This document shows, piece after piece, positions 49,124-56,452 of a stretch of 64,000 nucleotides of DNA. This stretch comes from Variovorax paradoxus (lineage in GTDB: Bacteria > Pseudomonadota > Gammaproteobacteria > Burkholderiales > Burkholderiaceae_C): contig NZ_CP123990.1 of assembly GCF_029919115.1 (NCBI RefSeq), forward strand, positions 2,728,001 through 2,792,000, written 5' to 3'. Within the stretch, counting starts at the first letter, position 1. Every line of letters begins with the position of its first letter. Position numbers and translations under genes: made by a program. The notes beneath the pieces are model-generated. The model had not been told where the DNA came from, did not search any database, and saw only the letters and a program-made list of their open reading frames with translations.

Positions 49124-49455
49124 AGAGCATGCGGGCCGCACCAGTGCCCAGCAGCCGCGCCGGCGGTGTGGAGGCCATGGCCGCCTTGGCCGGCGGATCT
49201 GCGGGCAAGGCGGAGGACGGCGTTCTTGCGGCGCCCGAGGCGCTGGAGAACGCGATTCGCGAGATCAACGCGTCGATGGCGGACCAGTCGATCGGCGTGC
49301 GTTTCGAGGTCGACGAGGACACCGACCGGCTGGTGGTGAAGGTGGTGGACCGCGCGAGCGGCGAACTGATTCGCCAGATTCCCTCCGAAGAGGTGCTGCG
49401 CATTGCGAAGCTGCTGGGCAAGGTGCCCGGCGTGCTGATGAGCCAGAACGCCTGA
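49096..49455 (+). CDS. flaG: Flagellar protein FlaG
   Basis: FlaG family protein linked to filament length, 119 residues. The C-terminal core GVRFEVDEDTDRLVVKVVDRASGELIRQIPSEEVL (core from about residue 71; quoted here only as GVRFEVDEDTDRLVVKVVD) is diagnostic. The ATG at 49096 is the second of two identical start regions; the first leads to another frame that would run past the fliD start. It lies between fliC and fliD as usual. Confidence 0.92.
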   Translation: MSIPVGPAAESMRAAPVPSSRAGGVEAMAALAGGSAGKAEDGVLAAPEALENAIREINASMADQSIGVRFEVDEDTDRLVVKVVDRASGELIRQIPSEEVLRIAKLLGKVPGVLMSQNA

Positions 49456-49483
49456 TCGACCTACACACCAAAGGAATACACCC

Positions 49484-50929
49484 ATGGCCATCAGCAGCAT
49501 CGGCGTCGGATCCAATCTTGAACTCGGCACCCTCCTGACCAATCTCGAGACGGCGGAGAGCCAGCCTCTGAAGCTCATCCAGAGCAAGGCAACGAGCTAC
49601 ACCACCAAGCTGTCGGCCTTCTCGCAGGTGCAGGGCGCACTGACCGCGCTCAAGACGGCGAGCGACAAGCTGAACAGCCCGAGCTTCTTCCAGACGGTGA
49701 AGGCGGCCGTTTCCGATCCGAAGATTCTCTCGGCGGCCGCCGGCGAAACTGCGGCGGCAGGCAGCTATTCCATCGACGTGACGCAGCTGGCCCAGCCGCA
49801 GTCGCTGGTGTCCGCCGGCCAGGCCGGCGCTACCACCGCGATCGGCAGCGGCAAGATAACGGTGAACTTCGGCACCATCAATGGCGGCACGCTCGATCCC
49901 GCCACGGGGCAGTACACCGGCGCCGGCTTCAACGCCGACGTGAGCCGTCCGGCCGCGGAAATCACCATCGACGCGAGCAACAATACGCTCGAAGGCATTC
50001 GCAACGCCATCAACAAGGCCGACATCGGCGTGACCGCGAGCATCGTGAACGACGGCAGCGGCACGCCGTTCCGCCTGGTGCTGGCCTCCAAGCGCAGCGG
50101 CGAGGCCTCCAGCATGCAGATCTCGGTCGCGGGCGACGCGGCGCTGCAGAACCTGGTGGGCTACAACCCGGCCGGCGCGCAGTCCATGCGCCAGACCGCA
50201 GTCGCGCAGGACGCCAAGCTCAACGTCAACGGCATCGACATCACCAGCTCGGGCAACACCGTGTCCGAAGCCATCCAGGGCGTCACGCTGACGTTGGCGA
50301 CGACGGGCAAGACCGACCTCAGGACGACCTCGGACACGGGGACCGTGTCGACCGCGATCACCGCTTTCGTGAACGCCTACAACAGCCTGCAGTCCACGTC
50401 GGACAAGCTCACTGCCTACGACGCGGAGACCAAGACGGCCGCGGCGCTCACCGGCGACCAGACGCTGCGCACCATGCTGTCGCGCGTGCGCCAGACGCTC
50501 ACGACGCCGCAGCCCGGCGGCCCGAAGGACATGAAGGTGCTGTCCGAGATCGGCATCACGCTGCAGAAGGACGGCACGCTCGCAATCGACGATGCCAAGC
50601 TCAGCAAGGCGCTGAGCGACAACCTGCCCGGCGTGGCGGCGCTCTTCACCAGCGAAACGTCGGGCACGTCCGGCTTTGCCAAGCAGATGGGCGCGTTGGT
50701 CACCGACCTGACGTCGACGGGTGGCGCCCTCAAGGCCGCCACCGACGGCATCGGCTCCACGCTCGACGACCTGACCGACCAATACAACGCCGTGCAGAAG
50801 CGCGTGGACGCGACCGTTGCCCGTTATCGCGCGCAGTTCACCCAGCTCGACGTGCTGGTCGCCACCATGAACAACACCATGAGCTATCTCACGCAGCAGT
50901 TCGCGGCGATGAGCAACAGTACCAAGTAA
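49484..50929 (+). CDS. fliD: Flagellar filament cap protein FliD
   Basis: Hook-associated protein 2 that caps the filament and folds flagellin in place, 481 residues. The N-terminal GVGSNLELGTLLTNLETAES and the C-terminal YRAQFTQLDVLVATMNNTMSYL segments match FliD. The middle is beta-rich and Thr/Ala-rich. It is 28 nt after flaG. Confidence 0.96.
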   Translation: MAISSIGVGSNLELGTLLTNLETAESQPLKLIQSKATSYTTKLSAFSQVQGALTALKTASDKLNSPSFFQTVKAAVSDPKILSAAAGETAAAGSYSIDVTQLAQPQSLVSAGQAGATTAIGSGKITVNFGTINGGTLDPATGQYTGAGFNADVSRPAAEITIDASNNTLEGIRNAINKADIGVTASIVNDGSGTPFRLVLASKRSGEASSMQISVAGDAALQNLVGYNPAGAQSMRQTAVAQDAKLNVNGIDITSSGNTVSEAIQGVTLTLATTGKTDLRTTSDTGTVSTAITAFVNAYNSLQSTSDKLTAYDAETKTAAALTGDQTLRTMLSRVRQTLTTPQPGGPKDMKVLSEIGITLQKDGTLAIDDAKLSKALSDNLPGVAALFTSETSGTSGFAKQMGALVTDLTSTGGALKAATDGIGSTLDDLTDQYNAVQKRVDATVARYRAQFTQLDVLVATMNNTMSYLTQQFAAMSNSTK

Positions 50930-50953
50930 AGAAGCGTTCCCGAGAGGCAACCG

Positions 50954-51376
50954 ATGTACACACCCCACAACCATCGTACAGGCGCCGGCGCGTATGCACG
51001 GCTCGGCATGGAAACGCGCGCAATGAGCGCGTCTCCGCACCAGCTCATCGTGATGCTGTTCGACGGCGTCATCACGACCATCGGCATGGCTCGCCACCAC
51101 ATGGCGAGCGGCGATGCGATTGCCAGGGGCAACGCAATTTCCAAGGCCATCAGCATCGTCGACAACGGGCTGAAAGCCAGCCTGGACGCCAAGGCGGCAG
51201 GCGCCGCGGGTGCCGAGCTGGTGGCCAACCTGTCGGCGTTGTACGACTTCGTGATCCGCCGGCTCCTGTACGCAAACCTGCGCCAGGATGCAAAGGCGCT
51301 CGACGAGGCCGAGGCAATTCTCGAAAACATTGCGTCTGCATGGCGCGAAGTCGGTGGCGCAAGTGTCGACAACTGA
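50954..51376 (+). CDS. fliS: Flagellin export chaperone FliS
   Basis: Binds the flagellin C-terminus before export, 140 residues. Helical throughout, with MSASPHQLIVMLFDGVITTI near residues 25-44 and the GDAIARGNAISKAISIVDNGLK segment, both FliS-like. Its end overlaps the likely fliT GTG start by 14 nt. Confidence 0.95.
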   Translation: MYTPHNHRTGAGAYARLGMETRAMSASPHQLIVMLFDGVITTIGMARHHMASGDAIARGNAISKAISIVDNGLKASLDAKAAGAAGAELVANLSALYDFVIRRLLYANLRQDAKALDEAEAILENIASAWREVGGASVDN

Positions 51377-51725
51377 AACACCGGATTCGCAGGCCGTGCC
51401 GGTTCGCGACGAAGTCCTTCGTTGCTATGGCGAACTGGCCTCGACCATGTCGCTCATGGCGGCGCTCGCCCGCACCAAGGAGTGGGAACGGCTGCCTGAA
51501 CTGGAAGCGCGCTGCGCCGCAGTGGTGGACCGGCTCAAGGCCATCGGCACCGTGTCGCTGGACGCCGCTCAGCTGGAACGGGTGCGCAGCCTGATCGATT
51601 GCATTCACTCCGACCAGGAAGAGGTGTGCGAGCTGGTCAAGCCGCAGCTCGAGAGCCTGATGGCCAAGATGGGCCAGTTGCAAAAGCGCAGTGAACTCGG
51701 CAAGGCATACGGCACGCCGTATTGA
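51363..51725 (+). CDS. fliT: Flagellar export chaperone FliT
   Basis: Likely FliD chaperone, 120 residues and mostly helical. The best start is GTG at 51363 (MSTTETPDSQAV), which overlaps the fliS stop by 14 nt; an in-frame start at 51288 would overlap fliS by 89 nt. The placement after fliS and helical ARTKEWERLPELEARCAAV content support the call; sequence signature is weak, as usual for FliT. Confidence 0.78.
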   Translation: MSTTETPDSQAVPVRDEVLRCYGELASTMSLMAALARTKEWERLPELEARCAAVVDRLKAIGTVSLDAAQLERVRSLIDCIHSDQEEVCELVKPQLESLMAKMGQLQKRSELGKAYGTPY

Positions 51726-51752
51726 CCTGCAAGAAGACAGCACGGCCACGCA

Positions 51753-53075
51753 ATGAACAGATCGATCGGACCTTCCGATGCACCGCTCGCAACGAAGCTC
51801 GCTTCCCTGCGGCCGGAGCTCGCGGCGCTGCAGACCGAGGTTGGCACCAGCTTGCCGACCGGGCCCGTGGCCGAGGTCCAGCAGGTCAAGAACGATGTCC
51901 GGCTGCCCTCCCACTCGTTGCTCGAGGCCGTGTTGCCGGCCCGGGTGCCTGCTGGCGCGCCGCGCGGCGCTGCCGATGCGCCGGCTTCGGTTGCCACGCA
52001 GTGGTCTGCGGCGGCTCGCGCCATCAGCGCGGTGCTGGCAGATCTTCATGCCGAGCCCGAGCCGGTGCGCGGCACGGCACCCGTGTGGCCGTCGGCGCAG
52101 ACGCCCGCGGCGCCCGTGCTCGCCGGCGCGCTGGCGCAAACATTGAGCGGCAGCGGCATGTTCTACGAATCGCATCTGGCCGAATTTGCCAACGGCCTTC
52201 GTACCTTGCAGCAGTTGGCCGAGGAGCCGCAAGTGCGCTTGACGCAGGGCACCACCGCCCCAACGCCAGCCACGCCCGGCCCTGCAGCAGTGGCCCAGCC
52301 GCAGCAGGCGGGCCAAGTGGTCGCGGGCCGGCCTCCTGGTGCGGACCCGGTCCTGTCGGTTCCGGCCGCAGGCCAACCGGTTGCTGCTGCTGCTGCGGGC
52401 CAGTCTCTTTCCGTTGTGGGCCAAGCCCTGCCGGGCGCGCCTGCACTAGGGCAACCTGTTGCTGTACCGCAAGCTGCGCCGACGCAGGTGCCGCAAGCAT
52501 CCGTGTACACCAGCCAGGGTGTTCCGGTGGTTTCGGCACCGGCGTTCCCGGTTGACCTGGGCGTGGTTTCCAACGAACGCACCCTCGGCCGCGACCTTGG
52601 CGAAAACGGCACGTCCGCTTCTTCGGCGCGCACGGCGGCTCCGGCTGCCGCACCGGCTGAAATGATTCATCCGCAAACCGTGGCGCTGGTGCATCAGCAG
52701 CTCGATCTTTTGGCGACATCGGTTTTCCGCTGGAGCGGCCAGGCATGGCCGAACGTTCCGATGGAGTGGTCGATCCACGAAGAGGCCGATGAAGGCGCAG
52801 ATGCATCCGGAGACCAGCGCAGCGAAGAGCGCAATGAGCGCCCGCGCCGCTGGTCGACCACCGTATCGTTGGCTTTGCCGAAGCTGGGCGCCGTCGATCT
52901 TCGGCTCAGCCTGACGGGCGAACTCGTTCAGGCGCGCTTGGCCGCGAGCGAAACCGCAACGCTCGCGCGCCTGCGCAGCGACAGCGGAGAGCTTGCCCCG
53001 CGCCTCGAAGCCGCCGGATTGCGCTTGCAAGACTTGCAAATTACCGCGATGAGCCCGCTGGAGCATGCCGAATGA
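51753..53075 (+). CDS. FliK-like flagellar hook-length control family protein, second copy
   Basis: A 440-residue protein. The first 300 residues are low in complexity (Ala/Pro/Gln/Val-rich). The C-terminal region (about 305-435) has SLALPKLGAVDLRLSLTGELVQARLAA, which resembles the Flg_hook domain of FliK. It is the second such gene in the window and lies next to a FlhB C-domain-like gene that overlaps it by 4 nt. Together they look like a duplicate specificity-switch pair. Function is inferred only from similarity. Confidence 0.7.
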   Translation: MNRSIGPSDAPLATKLASLRPELAALQTEVGTSLPTGPVAEVQQVKNDVRLPSHSLLEAVLPARVPAGAPRGAADAPASVATQWSAAARAISAVLADLHAEPEPVRGTAPVWPSAQTPAAPVLAGALAQTLSGSGMFYESHLAEFANGLRTLQQLAEEPQVRLTQGTTAPTPATPGPAAVAQPQQAGQVVAGRPPGADPVLSVPAAGQPVAAAAAGQSLSVVGQALPGAPALGQPVAVPQAAPTQVPQASVYTSQGVPVVSAPAFPVDLGVVSNERTLGRDLGENGTSASSARTAAPAAAPAEMIHPQTVALVHQQLDLLATSVFRWSGQAWPNVPMEWSIHEEADEGADASGDQRSEERNERPRRWSTTVSLALPKLGAVDLRLSLTGELVQARLAASETATLARLRSDSGELAPRLEAAGLRLQDLQITAMSPLEHAE

Positions 53076-53395
53076 CTGCTTCACCGGATATGCGCCCGAG
53101 CGCGGTGGCCCTGTCTTATGCCGACCAGGCAAGGGCGCCGGTCGTCGTGGCCAAGGGCTACGGCGTCACCGCGGAATCGATCTTGCGGCAGGCGCGGGAG
53201 AACGGCGTGTATGTGCACGCCTCGGCAGACCTGATCGGGTTGTTGATGCAGGTGGACCTCGACCGGCAGATCCCGCCGCAGCTTTATTTGGCCGTTGCGG
53301 AGGTCATGGCGTGGGTCCATGGCATCGAGGCCGGCGATGGCGCTGCAGGGCTCGAAAAAGTTAATGCTTTGTCATTAACTTCAGGAAATAAATGA
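53072..53395 (+). CDS. FlhB C-terminal-domain-like protein
   Basis: A 107-residue soluble protein with VALSYADQARAPVVVAKGYGVTAESIL (start of motif about residue 12; ALSYADQARAPVVVAKGYG), like the post-cleavage cytoplasmic domain of FlhB and the EscU/YscU switch family. The NPTH cleavage motif and membrane helices are absent. QIPPQLYLAVAEVMAWV near residue 75 also fits. Its start overlaps the upstream FliK-like gene. Short stand-alone copies of this kind are known in several proteobacteria, with unclear roles. Confidence 0.8.
   Translation: MTASPDMRPSAVALSYADQARAPVVVAKGYGVTAESILRQARENGVYVHASADLIGLLMQVDLDRQIPPQLYLAVAEVMAWVHGIEAGDGAAGLEKVNALSLTSGNK
53359..53380. repeat. Inverted repeat at the end of the FlhB-like gene
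   Basis: AGTTAATG (53359-53366) and CATTAACT (53373-53380), extendable to 9 bp, around a 6-nt loop. It marks the change to an AT-rich stretch and could be an attenuating hairpin before flhDC or simply AT-rich chance. Confidence 0.4.
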
Positions 53396-53566
53396 GAACT
53401 AATTTCATCGGGGGAAACCCAGTAACGCGGTTGCAACAAAAGCTTACATGTACTTGTAGCTCGCTTTACAGTTTGGCCGTGATGGAAAGTTACAAAGTGT
53501 TAAATAGTTGGAATAATTCACTCAAGACATGACTGAACGGAGTGCATTTTGGAAACGGATATTGTG
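53396..53566 (+). promoter_or_regulatory. AT-rich promoter region of flhDC
   Basis: This 171-nt gap is far more AT-rich than its surroundings and precedes the master regulator, so it probably holds its promoter and activator or repressor sites. TACATGTA (53445-53452) is a small palindrome. Hexamers TTTACA (53465-53470) and TAAATA (53501-53506) are promoter-like but spaced too far apart to be paired. No specific regulator site is recognised. Confidence 0.5.
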
Positions 53567-53905
53567 ATGAACGTGGCCAACGGCGAGATCTCCCGGGAGA
53601 TCGGCGACATCAATCTCGCCTACATGTTGCTGGCGCAGAAGCTGGTCAAGCAAGACCGTGTGGCTGCGATGTTCCGCCTTGGCGTGAGCCGTGAACTGGC
53701 CGACATGCTGGCCAATATGTCGCTGGCGCAGATCCTCAAGCTCGCGGCTTCGAACTTCCTGCTGTGCAGTTTCCGCCTCGACGAGCATGCCTCCATGTCG
53801 GCGGTAGTTGGCGAAGGTAAGGACACGATGCTGCAACAAGCGCACATGTCGATCCTGATGTCGGCACGAAGCCTGCAGTCCCAAAAAGAAACCGCATCGG
53901 TATGA
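53567..53905 (+). CDS. flhD: Flagellar master transcriptional activator subunit FlhD
   Basis: With FlhC forms the class 1 activator that turns on basal-body operons. The 112 residues (ATG at 53567) contain DINLAYMLLAQKLVKQDRVA and FRLGVSRELADML, the FlhD core. An alternative TTG start at 53549 would add six residues and has a GGAG 6 nt upstream; ATG 53567 has GGAAACGG at 8 nt and matches the usual length before DINL better. It overlaps flhC by 4 nt. Confidence 0.93.
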   Translation: MNVANGEISREIGDINLAYMLLAQKLVKQDRVAAMFRLGVSRELADMLANMSLAQILKLAASNFLLCSFRLDEHASMSAVVGEGKDTMLQQAHMSILMSARSLQSQKETASV

Positions 53906-54510
53906 GCACCAAGAGCGTCCTTGGCGAAGTGCGCGAAGTGCAGCTGGCCATCCAGCTGATCCACCTCGGCGCCCGCCTGCAGTTCCTCGAGTCCGAAGTG
54001 GGCTTGAGCCGCGAGCGGCTGATCCGGCTCTACAAGGAAATCAAGGGCGTTTCACCGCCCAAGGGGCTGCTCCCTTTTTCGACCGATTGGTATATGACAT
54101 GGCTGGCGAATATCCATTCGTCAATGTTTTACAACATGTATCAATTCATGAAAACCCATTCCGATGAGGAAAAGGTTTGGGTATTGATTAAAAGCTACAA
54201 ATTGTATTTGCAGCAAATTGAAGCGCAAGAAAGCGAACCAATTCTGGATTTCACGCGTGCATACACGATGGTTCGCTTCTTCGACAGCGACATGCTGCAA
54301 CTGAGCACCTGCTGCCGCTGCGCGGGCCAGTTCGTGGCGCATGCGCACGACCACAAGAGCGGCTATGTCTGCGTGCTGTGCCGTCCGCCATCGCGTGCGG
54401 GCAAGGCGCGTGGCTCGAAGCGCGCCGCTGGCGGCGAAATCGCGGTGCCCGGCATGGAAAGCATCGGCCTGGCCGTGGAATCGGCACTCGACGGTGGTGG
54501 ACTTCATTGA
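53902..54510 (+). CDS. flhC: Flagellar master transcriptional activator subunit FlhC
   Basis: FlhDC partner, 202 residues. The zinc-binding part is visible as CCRCAGQFVAH...YVCVLC (about residues 134-158), giving four Cys ligands. The middle of the gene (54110-54260) is AT-rich compared with all its neighbours. Its stop is followed at once by an intrinsic terminator, so flhDC is a separate transcription unit. Confidence 0.94.
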   Translation: MSTKSVLGEVREVQLAIQLIHLGARLQFLESEVGLSRERLIRLYKEIKGVSPPKGLLPFSTDWYMTWLANIHSSMFYNMYQFMKTHSDEEKVWVLIKSYKLYLQQIEAQESEPILDFTRAYTMVRFFDSDMLQLSTCCRCAGQFVAHAHDHKSGYVCVLCRPPSRAGKARGSKRAAGGEIAVPGMESIGLAVESALDGGGLH

Positions 54511-54512
54511 AA

Positions 54513-54546
54513 AAAGCGGACCTTGCCCCCGCGGGCAGGGCTTTTG
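54513..54546 (+). terminator. Intrinsic terminator after flhC
   Basis: An 8-bp stem with one G.T pair (54521-54528 with 54533-54540), 4-nt loop, A-run before and CTTTTG after; outer AAAAGC/GCTTTT can extend it. Separates flhDC from motA. Confidence 0.75.
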
Positions 54547-54578
54547 AATCGACGCCTCAAGGGCAGTAGGGGAAGCGC

Positions 54579-55439
54579 GTGCTCCTTTTGGTTGGTTATC
54601 TGGTGGTGATAGGCGCCGTGTTCGGCGGCTACGCGCTCATGGGCGGGCATTTTGGGGTGCTGTTCCAGCCGGTCGAGCTGCTGATGATCGGCGGCTCCGC
54701 GCTGGGCGCCTTCATTGCGGGCAACAACGGCAAGACGATCAAGTCCACGCTCAAGGAGCTGCCGCTCCTGCTGCGCTCGTCCAAGCACAACCGGCAGCTC
54801 TACCTGGACCTGCTGGCGCTGCTCTATGAATTGCTGGCCAAGGCGCGCAAGGAAGGAATGATGAAGCTGGAGTCCGACGTGGAGGACCCGGCCAAGAGCG
54901 AGATCTTTGCCCGCTATCCCAACATCCTGGCCGACGCACCTGTGATGGAGTTCCTGTGCGACTACCTGCGGCTGGTGATCAGCGGCAATACGGATGCATT
55001 CGAGATCGAAGCCCTGATGGACCACGAGATCGAGACCATCAAGCACGAAGCCGAAGTGCCCATGCACAGCCTTTCGCGCGTGGGCGACGCGCTGCCCGCG
55101 CTGGGCATTGTTGCGGCCGTGATGGGCGTGGTGCACGCGCTGGCATCGGCCGATTTGCCGCCGTCCGAAATGGGCGCGCTCATTGCGCACGCCATGGTGG
55201 GTACGTTTTTGGGCGTGCTGATGGCCTACGGCTTTGTATCGCCGCTGGCTTCGCTCATCGAGCAGAAGGTGGCCGAGGGCATGAAGCTGTACCAGTGCAC
55301 CAAGGTCACGCTGCTCGCAAGCCTGAACGGCTATGCGCCGCAGCTGGCGGTGGAATTCGGCCGCAAGGTGCTGTTCTCTACCGAGCGGCCCAGCTTCACC
55401 GAACTGGACACCCACGTGCGTGAGGTCAAGGCCCGCTGA
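54579..55439 (+). CDS. motA: Flagellar motor stator protein MotA
   Basis: Proton-channel stator subunit, 286 residues with four hydrophobic segments (about 2-21, 33-52, 170-190 and 202-223). It begins at a GTG with an AGGGGAA ribosome-binding site, giving LLLVGYLVVIGAVFGGYALMG. Conserved cytoplasmic and membrane motifs include LPALGIVAAVMGVV and MVGTFLGVLMAYGF. It is followed by motB 20 nt later. Confidence 0.96.
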   Translation: MLLLVGYLVVIGAVFGGYALMGGHFGVLFQPVELLMIGGSALGAFIAGNNGKTIKSTLKELPLLLRSSKHNRQLYLDLLALLYELLAKARKEGMMKLESDVEDPAKSEIFARYPNILADAPVMEFLCDYLRLVISGNTDAFEIEALMDHEIETIKHEAEVPMHSLSRVGDALPALGIVAAVMGVVHALASADLPPSEMGALIAHAMVGTFLGVLMAYGFVSPLASLIEQKVAEGMKLYQCTKVTLLASLNGYAPQLAVEFGRKVLFSTERPSFTELDTHVREVKAR

Positions 55440-55459
55440 TCCCCGGCCTGAACATTGCC

Positions 55460-56410
55460 ATGAGCGCGGAAAAACACAGGGTCGTCGTCAAGCGCGTTGC
55501 CTCGCACGGAGGCGGCGGGCACGGCGGCGGCTGGAAGATCGCCTATGCCGACTTCATGACGGCCATGATGGCGTTCTTTCTGGTGATGTGGCTCTTGTCC
55601 AATGCCTCTCCCAAGCAGCGCGAAGGCATTGCCGAGCACTTTCGCATGCCGCTGAAGGTGGCCATCAACGGTGGCGAGAAGAGCAGCACCAGCGAAAGCG
55701 TGATTCCGGGCGGCGGCATGGACCCGAGCACGCGGATCGACGGCGAGGTCCAGCGCGCCGACGCCGAAGAAGACGCCGATGCCGAGCGCCTGGCCAGCAT
55801 GAAAGACCGGCTCGACAAGCTCATCGAGAACAGCCCGGTCTTCAAGCAGTTCCGCTCGCAGATATTGATCGACATCACCACCGAGGGGCTGCGCCTGCAG
55901 ATCGTCGACAGCGAGAACCGCCCGATGTTCGACCTGGCCAGCGCGCAGCTGGTGCCGCACATGCGCGCCATCCTGCGCGAGATCGGGCCCACGCTCAATG
56001 AACTGCCCAACAGGATCACCTTGTCGGGGCACACGGACGCCATCGTCTATTCCAACGGAGACCGCTCCTACGGCAATTGGGAGCTGTCCGCCGACCGGGC
56101 CAACGCCTCGCGCCGCGAACTGGTGGTGGGCGGCATGGCAGAGAACAAGGTGCTGCGCGTGGTCGGGCTGGCCGACAGCATGCACCTGGACCGGAGCAAT
56201 CCGCGCAATCCGATCAACCGGCGCATCAGCATTATTTTGCTCAACCACCGCACCCAGAACCAGATAGAGCGCGAGAACAGCGGAGGCGGCAAGGCCGCAA
56301 GCTGGCCCGCCAAGTTACAGCCGTCGCCTTCGCCGCTGCTTCCCGCCCAGAGCGTCAAGGTAACGGCCAGGGGGAGCGCCGGCGGCGGCGCTTCTGCAGA
56401 GCACCCATAG
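55460..56410 (+). CDS. motB: Flagellar motor stator protein MotB
   Basis: Anchors the stator to peptidoglycan and carries the proton path, 316 residues. The single TM includes YADFMTAMMAFFLVMWLL with the critical Asp at about D31. The OmpA-like peptidoglycan-binding domain (about residues 145-275) has ITLSGHTDAIVYSNGDRSYGNWELSADRAN-type sequence (key SGHTDA). It ends 43 nt before cheA. Confidence 0.96.
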   Translation: MSAEKHRVVVKRVASHGGGGHGGGWKIAYADFMTAMMAFFLVMWLLSNASPKQREGIAEHFRMPLKVAINGGEKSSTSESVIPGGGMDPSTRIDGEVQRADAEEDADAERLASMKDRLDKLIENSPVFKQFRSQILIDITTEGLRLQIVDSENRPMFDLASAQLVPHMRAILREIGPTLNELPNRITLSGHTDAIVYSNGDRSYGNWELSADRANASRRELVVGGMAENKVLRVVGLADSMHLDRSNPRNPINRRISIILLNHRTQNQIERENSGGGKAASWPAKLQPSPSPLLPAQSVKVTARGSAGGGASAEHP

Positions 56411-56452
56411 ACATTGATGCCGGCACCAACAACAAGCCGGTTCGGAGCAACG

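Noticed and set aside
49020..49538. 172-residue frame from the first flaG start copy
   Set aside because: Not listed as a gene: its content past the repeat is flaG and fliD read in another frame. Kept only as a finding.
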